NCBI GenBank assembly: GCA_001275005.1
Contig: JWZX01002622.1
Location: forward strand, 1 to 41,761
Direction: 5' to 3'
DNA: 41,761 bases
From: Chrysochromulina tobinii
Lineage: Eukaryota; Haptophyta; Prymnesiales; Chrysochromulinaceae
The notes under the pieces: model-generated
What the model saw: only the letters and a program-made list of their open reading frames with translations
Told to the model about the DNA's origin: nothing
Databases searched by the model: none
Program-made: the position numbers and the translations under genes
Shown: piece by piece, positions 8,939-17,548 of the stretch
Position numbering within the stretch: position 1 is the first letter of the stretch
Layout of the letters: every line of letters starts with the position of its first letter

Positions 8939-11644
8939 ATGCTGGCCCACACGTGTTGCACGCACGGCGATCCAAACGTTGCAAGGCGCACCGCCGTGCT
9001 CTTACATGGCATGTTCGGCGACCGCCGTGACTTCGAGCAGCTTCGCCATGCTCTCAGTTCACTCATGGACTGCGTAAGCCTCGATCTTCCGGGCCATGGC
9101 GACAGCGCCCATCTCGGCGTGACGTCTGTCGCTGCTCTTGACGCCGTGATTGCGACGATCGAAGTGGCTACTCCAGACCGTGAGGTTGTTCTGATTGGCT
9201 ACTCGATGGGCGGCCGCCTGGCAATTCAGCTCGCCGCCGCGCGTTTGCAGGCGCAGGGCTGGCTGATTTCTGGCCTCATCATCCTGAGCGGCAACCCGGG
9301 CATGGACGACGAGGCCGAGCGACGGGAAAGGCTTGCGCACGACGCTCGCCTGGCCAAGCGCCTGCGCTCGATGCCGCCGCTGACATTTGCCGCGTGGCTT
9401 CGCGACGAGTGGTATGCACTACCTCTGTGGGGCCGCCACCTGCGCGCTCATCCCGCCTTTGACGAGATGCTCAGCCGACGCTGCGACGGAGCGCGTGCTG
9501 CGGACCGCGCCGCCGTCCTTGAGCGTGAGAGCGTGGGCTGCCAGCCGAGCTACTGGGACTGGCTCAGCGCGCCTCCGCTCCCGGTGCTCTTCGTAGCTGG
9601 TGGAGAGGACGCGACTTACACCAAGGTGGCCCGTGAGCTCTCGAGGAGGAGATCCGAGATTCGTCGAGATTCGTTGGATCCAGACGGCTCGGGGGCACGA
9701 GGAGATCCTGCCCACTTGCAAGTGGCCATCGTGCCGCACGTGGGCCATGCGCTGCTCACCGAGGATGCGCAATCGACCATCGACCTTTGCCTCACCTTCC
9801 TGCAGCAGCTGCCAGAGTCGGCGGTTCCGACGGCCCAGCCCAAGGCCGCAGAGGGGCAGCTGCCGCCGCCGCCGCCGCCGCCGCCGTCACAGCTCCAAAG
9901 GACGACGATGCACGCAGTCCGGCTGACCTCGCATGCACGCATGCTCCCGTTCCGGCTGCCACTGACAGCCCCTCTGCCGCTCGCGAGAGGTCCACCGCTC
10001 ACACAGCGTGAGGGCTACCTGCTGTTGCTCAGCGGGTCTACCGAGGACGGCCGGAGCGTGTGCGGCATAGGAGAGCTGTGCCCTCTGCCAGGTTTCCACA
10101 CCGAAGGCCTCGAGGCGGCTACTGAGCAGATGCGCACGATCGCACCGCGGCTTGCAGGCCGCAGCCTCCCTCTCTCGCTCGCGCAGCTCGATGGCACCTT
10201 AGCCGCCTGGCTCACCGCTCTTCTCCCCCAAACGTCGACACCCCTCCTCCCCAGCGTCCGGTGCGCTCTGGAGATGGCGATCTTGCATGTGCTCGCGCGT
10301 GCGACACAGGCGACGAGCATCGCACAACTCTATGCGCACCATCGGCAGGCCGCGTGGCACTCGCACGTACGCATCAACGGGTTGCTCGGCCGAGGCGAAT
10401 CGAGCGAGCTCGAGGCAGTGGCGGAGGCAAGTGCTGCGGCGAAGCTCTCGGTTGCTTTTGTGGCATCTCCCGAAGAGTGGCATGAGCCCGAAGAGCTCCC
10501 GGTTGCTTTCGTGGCATCTCCCAAAGAGGCTCAGTGGCATGAGCCCGAAGAGCTACCGGTTGCTTTTGTGGCATCTCCCGAAGAGGCTCAGTGGCATGAG
10601 CCCGAAGAGCTACCGGTTGCTTTTGTGGTATCTCCTGAAGAGGCTCAGTGGCATGAGCCCGAAGAGCTCCCGGTTGCTTTCGTGGCATCTCCCGAAGAGG
10701 CTCAGTGGCATGAGCCGCATGAGCTCCCGGTTGCTGCTGTGGCATCTCCCGAAGGAAGCGCCTCGGCCTATCGCATGCGCACGTGGAAGGTGAAGGTGGG
10801 GGGCACTGACCCCGTCGAGGATGCCAAGCGCATCTGCCGGCTGCTCATCGGATGTACATCGCTCGGGCTACGCCTTCGACTCGATGCGAATCAGGCGTGG
10901 AACGTGGCCCAGGCCGGCGTCTTCTGCGTACACTTGAGGCAGCAGTGGCTCGCGAGTTGCGCCACCGATCGTGCGGCCGATTGTGAGGCCGATCGTGAGG
11001 CGGACTGGCCGCCAGACGCCCTTGAATTCTGCGAAGAGCCGCTGGGGCCGTCGCTCGAGGCGTCGCTGCCTGGGTTGCATGCGGCCTACGGGCTGCGCCA
11101 CGCACTGGATGAGAGTGTGCTGCCCGCGGCTGTGCAGTTGGAGTCGCCTACGAGGCCGCGGGCAGCGTCGCAGGGTGCGAGCGAGGAGGACCACGAGGAG
11201 GACGCTCGAGACGACGCTCGTGGAGGAGGAGGAGGAGGAGCCCTCGAGGCGCTTCGGTCGCGCCTGAGTCACGTGAGCTGTGCAGCGATCGTGCTCAAGC
11301 CGACAATCCTCGGCGGGATGGAGGTGAGTGCCCGCTTGGCTGCCGAGGCTAGCGCACTTGGCAAGGGCGTGGTCTTGACCTCAGCTTTCGAATCGGGCGT
11401 CGCACTCGCACACGTCGCCATGCTGGCGGCTGTTGTGGGGGGAGCCAGCACTGCTCACGGGCTCTCCACCTTTGAGCGGCTGCAAAGTGACGTGCTGCAT
11501 CCGAGCTTTGCGGCGGCCGTCATCGGTGACCTGGTCGATGTGTCCAAGCTCCAAGCTGCGCTCGATGCTACAGCCGATGCGCTGCACTCGAGGACGGACT
11601 TGGAGGCTCTGGACGAGGGGTCACACGCAAGTCGTAATGTTTGA
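8939..11644 (+). CDS. MenH-MenC fusion (SHCHC synthase / o-succinylbenzoate synthase)
   Basis: About 901 residues from the ATG at 8939 (the frame is open upstream to 8855 only with a TTG). Residues 15-290 are an alpha/beta hydrolase of MenH type: LLHGMFGD, LDLPGHGDS, nucleophile elbow GYSMGG (Ser89), acid Asp224, His270. A Pro-rich linker (309-316) leads to an enolase-superfamily MenC domain: catalytic Lys617 and Lys619 in WKVKVGG, metal ligands Asp649 (RLDANQAW), Glu699 (CEEPLG) and Asp724 (ALDES), and Lys787 (VLKPTILGG). All catalytic residues are intact. The two enzymes catalyse consecutive steps of phylloquinone/menaquinone synthesis: pyruvate loss giving SHCHC, then dehydration to o-succinylbenzoate. 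Plant PHYLLO carries these activities in the order MenF-MenD-MenC-MenH; here the order is MenH then MenC, and no MenD or MenF is visible. Plastid or peroxisome targeting is not evident. A C-rich tract (about 8785-8823) lies upstream. Confidence 0.9.
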   Translation: MLAHTCCTHGDPNVARRTAVLLHGMFGDRRDFEQLRHALSSLMDCVSLDLPGHGDSAHLGVTSVAALDAVIATIEVATPDREVVLIGYSMGGRLAIQLAAARLQAQGWLISGLIILSGNPGMDDEAERRERLAHDARLAKRLRSMPPLTFAAWLRDEWYALPLWGRHLRAHPAFDEMLSRRCDGARAADRAAVLERESVGCQPSYWDWLSAPPLPVLFVAGGEDATYTKVARELSRRRSEIRRDSLDPDGSGARGDPAHLQVAIVPHVGHALLTEDAQSTIDLCLTFLQQLPESAVPTAQPKAAEGQLPPPPPPPPSQLQRTTMHAVRLTSHARMLPFRLPLTAPLPLARGPPLTQREGYLLLLSGSTEDGRSVCGIGELCPLPGFHTEGLEAATEQMRTIAPRLAGRSLPLSLAQLDGTLAAWLTALLPQTSTPLLPSVRCALEMAILHVLARATQATSIAQLYAHHRQAAWHSHVRINGLLGRGESSELEAVAEASAAAKLSVAFVASPEEWHEPEELPVAFVASPKEAQWHEPEELPVAFVASPEEAQWHEPEELPVAFVVSPEEAQWHEPEELPVAFVASPEEAQWHEPHELPVAAVASPEGSASAYRMRTWKVKVGGTDPVEDAKRICRLLIGCTSLGLRLRLDANQAWNVAQAGVFCVHLRQQWLASCATDRAADCEADREADWPPDALEFCEEPLGPSLEASLPGLHAAYGLRHALDESVLPAAVQLESPTRPRAASQGASEEDHEEDARDDARGGGGGGALEALRSRLSHVSCAAIVLKPTILGGMEVSARLAAEASALGKGVVLTSAFESGVALAHVAMLAAVVGGASTAHGLSTFERLQSDVLHPSFAAAVIGDLVDVSKLQAALDATADALHSRTDLEALDEGSHASRNV
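10448..10756 (+). repeat. 57-bp coding tandem repeat inside MenC
   Basis: About five and a half copies of a 19-residue unit (PVAFVASPEEAQWHEPEEL with small changes; the first copy is slightly short). It sits between the MenC N-terminal capping domain and the catalytic barrel, just before the Lys-x-Lys motif. All copies keep the frame. It resembles an expanding minisatellite tolerated as a surface loop. Confidence 0.9.
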
Positions 11645-11795
11645 ACACTTTTGTCAAGAAGTTCAGTCTCAAAAGCGCCCCCAATCGCGCCGACCCGCAC
11701 ACGTACGATACGCCACGCCACAGCGGACGGCCCGCGCGCGTCTGCTGCCTTGAGATGAGGGTCTCGACCACGCCGAGCTAATATCTCTAAAATAA

Positions 11796-14700
11796 CTAAG
11801 GCTCCGCAGCCAGAGCAGCTCCGTGGCCACTGTCTTCATCTCCGGACATGCGAGCCTCGTCGGCGCCCTTGACGCTCTCTTGACGAGCACTCGCGCGACG
11901 GAGGCGTGAGAGCCAGCTTCGCGTTGCTTCCGGTGCCACCTCGAGCATCATTTGACCACGCCCAGCCTTTGCGATGCACTCGGCTGCCACTTTCGCATCC
12001 AGCACAGGGAACCCGTTGACACTGACAATGGCCATGCCGGCGACTAGCGGCGGCACACTGCGTGCGGCCGGCGTGTCGGGCTTCACGCGGACGATGCTGA
12101 TGCGGTGGCCACTGGACTGTTGCAAGTCAAGCCCGATGGAGCCTTGATCCTCCTTGACAATGATGCACGTTTGGATGCAAGTCTCGACGACGACGCTTGA
12201 GCGTATCTTCTGCCGCAGGCTCCGCTGCCGTCGGTATGCCGTTGGCTTCGCTAGCACCGGCTCCGCTCCGCCAGTCGCGGCCTTCTCTGCCGCGGCCTTC
12301 TCAGCTGCTGACTCCTCTGCCGCTTCCGCCTCTGCCGCTGCCTTCTCGGCCTTAGGCCTCGTCCGTAAGAAATTCTGCTGCATATGCTGCATCGCGTTGA
12401 TGGCGACGACGGTGCGTACGTTGTCGAAGCAGCCCTGCGCAAACTGACAGAGCTGAGGGTCGGCCAAGCCGACAATGTGCTGCAGCCGCTCCATGCCCCC
12501 TGCAGCCTTGAGCTTATCGACGTATTCGATCTCCACGCACACGTTCTGGATCGCGCAGAGTGCGAGCAGTAGCGTCGCCTTGTCGGTCGAAAAGAGGTGG
12601 CGGAGGAGGAGATCAAACGCGCCAGCTTGCTTGAGCTCGCGCTTGCTTAGGTCTACCAGTGGATCAACAGCGCCTGCGGCCAGATTGCCCACAATATAAA
12701 TGGCCAGCTGATGGACTTGCGCGGTCTCGTGCGCTAGCAGGTTGCAGATGACCGGCACCGCACCGATTGCACGAAGCTCCGCACACAACGCAACGGCAGA
12801 GTCCCCCTCTGCGTCGTCCCATCGCGCAGACAAATCACGCAGCAGCTTCAATAACCCTTCGCCGTCTGCTCCCTTAAGCTCATCGACGAGGGTCTCAACC
12901 GCGCTAGCTATCTTTGGCTCCGCAGCCACCGCGTCGGCTGCTGCAGTCTCGGCCGATGCCGCCTCGGCCGCCGCATTCTTGACCGGCGCTGCCTCAGCCG
13001 CCGCCGCCTCAGCCGCCGCCGCCTCAGCCGCCGCCGCCTCGGCCGCCGCCGCCTCGGCCGCCGCCTTCCCTGCTGCTGCCTTCTCTGCCGCCTCTGCCGC
13101 CTCAGCCGCTGTGGCCTCAGCCGCCGCCGCCTCAGCTGCCGCCGCCTCGGCCGCCGCCTTCTCTGCCACAGCCTTCTCTGCCGCAGCCTTCTCTGCCGCA
13201 GCCACCTCGCCCGCGGCCGCCTCGCCTGCAGCCGCCCCTGTTGCCTCCGCCTCGGCCGCCGCCTTCTCGGCCTCCGCCTTCTCGGCCGCCGCCTTCTCGG
13301 CCGCCGCCTTCTCGGCCGCCGCCTTCTCGGCCGCCGCATTCTCGGCCGCCGCCCTCTCGGCCGCCGCCTTCTCGGCCGCCGCCTTCTCGGCCGCCGCCTT
13401 CTCGGCCGCCGCCTTCTCGGCCACCGCCTTCTCGGCCGCCGCCCTCTCGGCCGCCGTATTCTCGGCCGCCGCATTCTCGGCCACCGCCCTCTCGGCCGCC
13501 GCCTTCTCGGCCGCCGCCTTCTCGGCCGCCGCCTTCTCGGCCACCGCCCTCTCGGCCGCCGCCTTCTCGGCCGCCGCCTTCTCGGCCGCCGCCTTCTCGG
13601 CCGCCGCCATCTCGGCCGCCGCCTTCTCGGCCTCCGCCCTCTCGGCCGCCTTCTCGGCCGCCGCCCTCATGATGAGCTTGTGCCGGTGCGATAAGCTGGT
13701 ACCGAAGTCCTCCATCTCGGTTGATGAGGTCTCGCGCGCGGTCGTGCTGTCAGTCGAGGCTCCATCGATCAAGCGAATCTGGTCGGTAAACTCGGTCAGC
13801 TGCGCACGGCCACGAGCCGGGCTGCGGGTCTCGCCCTTGCCAGTTGAGGCTCCATCGATGCCAATCTCGGTCAGCTGCTCACGGCCACGTGTCGGGCTGC
13901 GGGACTCGCCTTTGCCACGAGAGCGGAAGAAGCAGCAGCACAAAATCGAAATCATGCACAGGCCTCCACCGAGGACGACGTAACGGAGGACGAGACCGAG
14001 GACGAACCCGAGGACGAACTCGTCGCTCGGGGGTGAAGATGGCGGCGGCGGCGATGGTGGCGAGAGCATGCCACCTTGTGGGAATAAAGGGCCCGTGGTG
14101 GGCGTGCTGGTGTTGCGATTGCTCAGGCGGGCGGCAGTGCCGTGATGCCCGTAGATGAGCAGGTTCCAGCTGTGGAGCGTCGAGTCCACATTCGGACCGT
14201 TCGCGATCCGCCGATCACGGATCGCGAGCGTCCACGTGCCCACCGGGCTTTCGCCCCAGCTACGCACGCTCGTCATCTTCCAATTGAAGCGTGGCATGTA
14301 GAGCGAGGGCTGTCCGTTTTCGCCCACCCAGTTCGCCGCAAGGCAGTCAACGTAGTCACACTCGCAATACTCGGGGTTGTCGCAAGTTCCATCGTTGTTG
14401 AATTCGCACGTGTCGGCCGCGGCCGAGCAGCCCTCGACCGGCGGGTTGGACGTCTCGGGCCGCGGACCGGGGGTCAGGATAGAGTGCGTGCCCGAGGGCG
14501 AGGTGAGCTCGAGCTGCAAGTCGCCGCGCGACGAGTGGTCGAGGTTGAGGAAGATTTCGATCCACTCGATCGCCCACGTCTGGCTCTGCGCACTGACCGT
14601 GACACTGGTCGACAACGTCGAGCCATCGTGCGGGACGGTGAGCAGGTGCTGCGTCGAGCTCGCAATAATGCGCTGCTCGATCCCCCAGTTGGTCCACGAG

Positions 14701-16364
14701 AGCGCGGCGGCAACAGCCGCGCTGGCGTCGACCATGCCAAAGCCGTACTTGATGTTGTGGATGAAGCCAGCCGCGTTCGTGGTCCAGAGGGGGCTCGTGG
14801 GGTCGTTTCGGCTCGTCGTCGCCGCGAGGATCCCCTGCACGTCGCGCCAGCCGAGCAGCGGATTGGCTTCGAGCATGAGCGCGACCACGCCCGAGACGAC
14901 GGGGCACGCGAACGAAGTTCCCTGCAAGTAACTTCCTTCTACCAGCGCAGCACAGCCGCCGCCTGCTGCCGCCATGTACCAGCTGTTGCTGTGCTGATGT
15001 GAGTCGCCGCCCGGCGCGGTGATGAAGAGCGAAGAACCCGTCGTCGAGTAATACGCGTGCAAGCCGAGCTTGTCTGTGGCGCCGACGGTGATTGTGAAGC
15101 GCGAGTGCAAGTATTGCTCCATGTTGACGTCCTCGCCATGTGTGTACTCGTTGCCCGACGAAAAGACGTACACGATGCCGCGCCTGCTGCGCCCCTCGAG
15201 GACGCCACGCTGCAGAACCCGTACGGTGTCCCAGTGCAGGTGCGTGTACGCGCATGTCATCCAGAGGTACGTCCACAAGGCGCACTCGCCGTCCGCAACG
15301 TAGTTGTAGGAGTCCTGGCAGTAGGTCGAGATGACCGCTTCGCACGTGCTCGGCGGCGACGTCCAGCTGGCCCCGGCGCACTGGGAATCGCTGCACGGGC
15401 TGGTGCCCGAGGCGGCCGTGGCTGCAAAGGGACACCCCTGCAGCAGGCGCTGCCGGAGCTTGCGCCGCCCGGAGCTAGCGAGGGCTGTGCACGGGTCGAT
15501 CCCCCACGAGTTGGATGAGATGTGGTTTCGGTCCATGTTGCCGATGAACTTATCCTCGACGGTGTTGTAATAACTGCACTCGGACAGCGTCGCACCATAC
15601 GCGACGCCGCGAGAGCATCCGTCGTTATCGGCCGCGAGCGCGATCGCAGCCGTTATGGTTCCGTGTTCGCCGTCGCTTGGGATCGGGCACGACCCCAACG
15701 CATCATACTTGCCAGAAAAAGCGGGGTGCGTCTGATCGGTCCCATCATCGACTATGTTGATCGTCACGCCAGCACCAGTGTAACCCTCCGCCCAAGCGGG
15801 CAGCAGGTTGATCAAAGTGTGCGCCCAGGCGTTCATCTCGTAGTAAGGGTCGGTGACAGGCGAGGCCACGCAGCCGCTGCTGCTCGTCCAAGCATCGTGC
15901 GGGCAGAGGATGCGATCGCCTGGCAGCAGCGCCGATATCGGCGCAGTCGCACACAGCGCGCCTGCGGCACACCACCAGTTGGAGGTGCGGGCGGCCATGC
16001 AACTGCTGCACGTGTAGTGTGAGAACTGCCGTTGCCCACAGGTGGTGAACCCACAGGTAGCCGGACAATTGTAAGCCACGTCCGCGTAATACCGCGAAGA
16101 CGGCGCGCAATACCCAAGGAATGCCGCGGCAGCACACGTCGAATTGGAATACATGTCGACGCACTGCGCACAGTTGAGCCTACAGGTGGCCGGACAGTTG
16201 AGAGTCATGATCGCGTAGCCACTCGAAGACGCATTGCAATGCCCAAGGGCTGCCCCGGCAGCACAAAACGAAGCTGGCTGCACGTCGACGCACTGAAAGT
16301 GTGAAGCGGCCGAGATGGCGAGCAACGTGCTCAATGCTGCGAAGATGGATTTCATCGTCCCCAT
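11796..16364 (-). CDS. Secreted/membrane chimera: ShKT x2, kexin-like subtilase, P domain, TM, armadillo-like, PDZ
   Basis: Start chosen at 16364 because a signal peptide ([19 protein letters not shown]) follows; the frame is open to an ATG at 16475, which would bury it. About 1522 residues, one exon. Domains (counting from 16475): two ShKT-type six-Cys modules (about 61-145), an S8 subtilase with Asp243/244 (IVDDGTD), His271 (GEHGT), oxyanion Asn442 (SSGNE) and Ser521 (GTSFACP), then a proprotein-convertase P domain (about 600-775) interrupted by a small Cys-rich insert (683-711). A Pro-rich stretch, a membrane span (about 819-850) and a long Ala/Glu/Lys-rich spacer follow, then an armadillo-like domain (about 12350-12900) and a C-terminal PDZ domain (about 11900-12200). 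The protease would face the lumen or outside, ARM and PDZ the cytosol. All catalytic residues are present, so an active convertase is likely. The ARM-PDZ tail on a convertase is not something I know. Confidence 0.85.
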   Translation of the reverse strand: MGTMKSIFAALSTLLAISAASHFQCVDVQPASFCAAGAALGHCNASSSGYAIMTLNCPATCRLNCAQCVDMYSNSTCAAAAFLGYCAPSSRYYADVAYNCPATCGFTTCGQRQFSHYTCSSCMAARTSNWWCAAGALCATAPISALLPGDRILCPHDAWTSSSGCVASPVTDPYYEMNAWAHTLINLLPAWAEGYTGAGVTINIVDDGTDQTHPAFSGKYDALGSCPIPSDGEHGTITAAIALAADNDGCSRGVAYGATLSECSYYNTVEDKFIGNMDRNHISSNSWGIDPCTALASSGRRKLRQRLLQGCPFAATAASGTSPCSDSQCAGASWTSPPSTCEAVISTYCQDSYNYVADGECALWTYLWMTCAYTHLHWDTVRVLQRGVLEGRSRRGIVYVFSSGNEYTHGEDVNMEQYLHSRFTITVGATDKLGLHAYYSTTGSSLFITAPGGDSHQHSNSWYMAAAGGGCAALVEGSYLQGTSFACPVVSGVVALMLEANPLLGWRDVQGILAATTSRNDPTSPLWTTNAAGFIHNIKYGFGMVDASAAVAAALSWTNWGIEQRIIASSTQHLLTVPHDGSTLSTSVTVSAQSQTWAIEWIEIFLNLDHSSRGDLQLELTSPSGTHSILTPGPRPETSNPPVEGCSAAADTCEFNNDGTCDNPEYCECDYVDCLAANWVGENGQPSLYMPRFNWKMTSVRSWGESPVGTWTLAIRDRRIANGPNVDSTLHSWNLLIYGHHGTAARLSNRNTSTPTTGPLFPQGGMLSPPSPPPPSSPPSDEFVLGFVLGLVLRYVVLGGGLCMISILCCCFFRSRGKGESRSPTRGREQLTEIGIDGASTGKGETRSPARGRAQLTEFTDQIRLIDGASTDSTTARETSSTEMEDFGTSLSHRHKLIMRAAAEKAAERAEAEKAAAEMAAAEKAAAEKAAAEKAAAERAVAEKAAAEKAAAEKAAAERAVAENAAAENTAAERAAAEKAVAEKAAAEKAAAEKAAAEKAAAERAAAENAAAEKAAAEKAAAEKAAAEKAEAEKAAAEAEATGAAAGEAAAGEVAAAEKAAAEKAVAEKAAAEAAAAEAAAAEATAAEAAEAAEKAAAGKAAAEAAAAEAAAAEAAAAEAAAAEAAPVKNAAAEAASAETAAADAVAAEPKIASAVETLVDELKGADGEGLLKLLRDLSARWDDAEGDSAVALCAELRAIGAVPVICNLLAHETAQVHQLAIYIVGNLAAGAVDPLVDLSKRELKQAGAFDLLLRHLFSTDKATLLLALCAIQNVCVEIEYVDKLKAAGGMERLQHIVGLADPQLCQFAQGCFDNVRTVVAINAMQHMQQNFLRTRPKAEKAAAEAEAAEESAAEKAAAEKAATGGAEPVLAKPTAYRRQRSLRQKIRSSVVVETCIQTCIIVKEDQGSIGLDLQQSSGHRISIVRVKPDTPAARSVPPLVAGMAIVSVNGFPVLDAKVAAECIAKAGRGQMMLEVAPEATRSWLSRLRRASARQESVKGADEARMSGDEDSGHGAALAAEP
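12960..13670 (-). repeat. Ala/Glu/Lys-rich coding tandem repeat (AEKAA type)
   Basis: 15-bp units, read on the minus strand as GCCGAGAAGGCGGCG variants, encode about 240 residues of AAAEKAAAE. This should form a long charged single alpha-helix or a coiled coil between the membrane span and the ARM-like domain. On the plus strand the same DNA gives spurious Ala/Ser/Phe and Pro/Ser/Arg ORFs. Confidence 0.9.
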
Positions 16365-16962
16365 GCTTTGCGACCTCTCGTTGACTCGGCGCCACGATTG
16401 CACGACCCTCGATTTTCGTGACACTAAAAATGCGCCTTCGTGCTGGAATTGCATAGTATTGCCGGATCGATCCATATTGGGAGCTACATGTACGCGTTTC
16501 CTGAAGAAACTCCAGACACTTGGAAAAGTAAAAATTCATTAACAATCCTTTTGTGGTAGGAATAAAGGTATTTGTGGTACACGGCCACATCCTACGCAAG
16601 TGAAATCACGGTCTCTACATATTGCGGTCTCATTGTCTCAGACAAATGCAGCTTACACACGATACTCAATGGCACCGTACCTACAAGCGGAGGTTTCTCG
16701 CGATCGGGATGTGTCAACCGTACGATCTCTCACTGAAAAACACATGTTGGATACATGTTGGACCGCATGGACCACTGCAAGATGTGGTACTGTCTACTGT
16801 GCGTGGCTCCACAGACATCCTGCCAGACTGAGGCAACTAGGACTGAGGCTCGTGCATCCTCACTCTTCTGTCCCTGTTGCAAGCGAGGCATCGTGCCTGG
16901 TCGGCTCTTGCAGCTGAATCGCACGTTGACGGGCTGCACATGACCTACACGTGACCTAAGGA
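16365..16962. other. Intergenic, no gene seen
   Basis: Upstream region of the subtilase chimera. It is AT-richer than its surroundings around 16490-16620. Short ORFs here have no recognisable content. Confidence 0.5.
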
Positions 16963-17196
16963 TCAGAAGCGATCCAGGCGCTTCGCCTTGCCGATGGCGT
17001 TGGCGAGCTTCTGGCGCTCCGCGAGGTTGTCCACACCCTTCTCCTTGAGGCTGGCGAGGAATGTAGGCCGATCTTCCGTAAGCATTGCCTCAAGCGATTG
17101 GAGAGTCTCTCCCATGAGGAGTGCCATGGTTGAGATCAGCGAGTTCTCTTTGAGGAGCTCGTTGAGGTCCTTCAATTTGGGTTCGGGATCCTTCTC
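16963..17196 (-). CDS. C-terminal exon of an unknown gene (SAM-like helical end)
   Basis: The frame ends at 16963 and encodes about 77 residues from a plausible acceptor CCCCGCAG ending at 17197. It closes with LKEKGVDNLAERQKLANAIG, a motif style seen at the C-termini of many algal proteins with SAM-like helical ends. The frame stays open upstream to about 17380 and contains HCRECGGKAGYRC, which may be part of a zinc-binding module. A different frame at about 17350-17521 also looks protein-like (WKVITILEGEVC). The rest of the gene is therefore either spliced in a way I cannot resolve or broken. No function assigned. Confidence 0.4.
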   Translation of the reverse strand, partial: EKDPEPKLKDLNELLKENSLISTMALLMGETLQSLEAMLTEDRPTFLASLKEKGVDNLAERQKLANAIGKAKRLDRF

Positions 17197-17548
17197 CTGC
17201 GGGGCATATCCGGGGTGGCACGCGATCGCGATGAGAAGCTGTGCACATCGATACCCTGCCTTGCCTCCGCATTCTCTGCAGTGCAGTGCACCTTCTTGGC
17301 CGGCATCCGATCGATTGAAGAAGCGGTCCTGTGCGGCTCGGTTCCGGACGCCGAGAAGATTTTTTGTGGTTCTTGCACACTTCGCCTTCCAAAATGGTAA
17401 TAACTTTCCACAGGGCCTGGTTCGCGCAACTCGAGTCTAAACCTACTGAAAACCCGCGGAACACCCGAGTGCTGAGCCAGTGGGGGCACGCGCTTTGATG
17501 TTCGCTATCTGAGAGCTCCATGCGATATAATTATGTACTGGTTGCACT

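Noticed and set aside
12742-13983. 413-residue plus-strand ORF rich in Ala, Ser and Phe
   Set aside because: It is the antisense of the AEKAA repeat of the subtilase chimera, whose own frame has clear domains on both sides.
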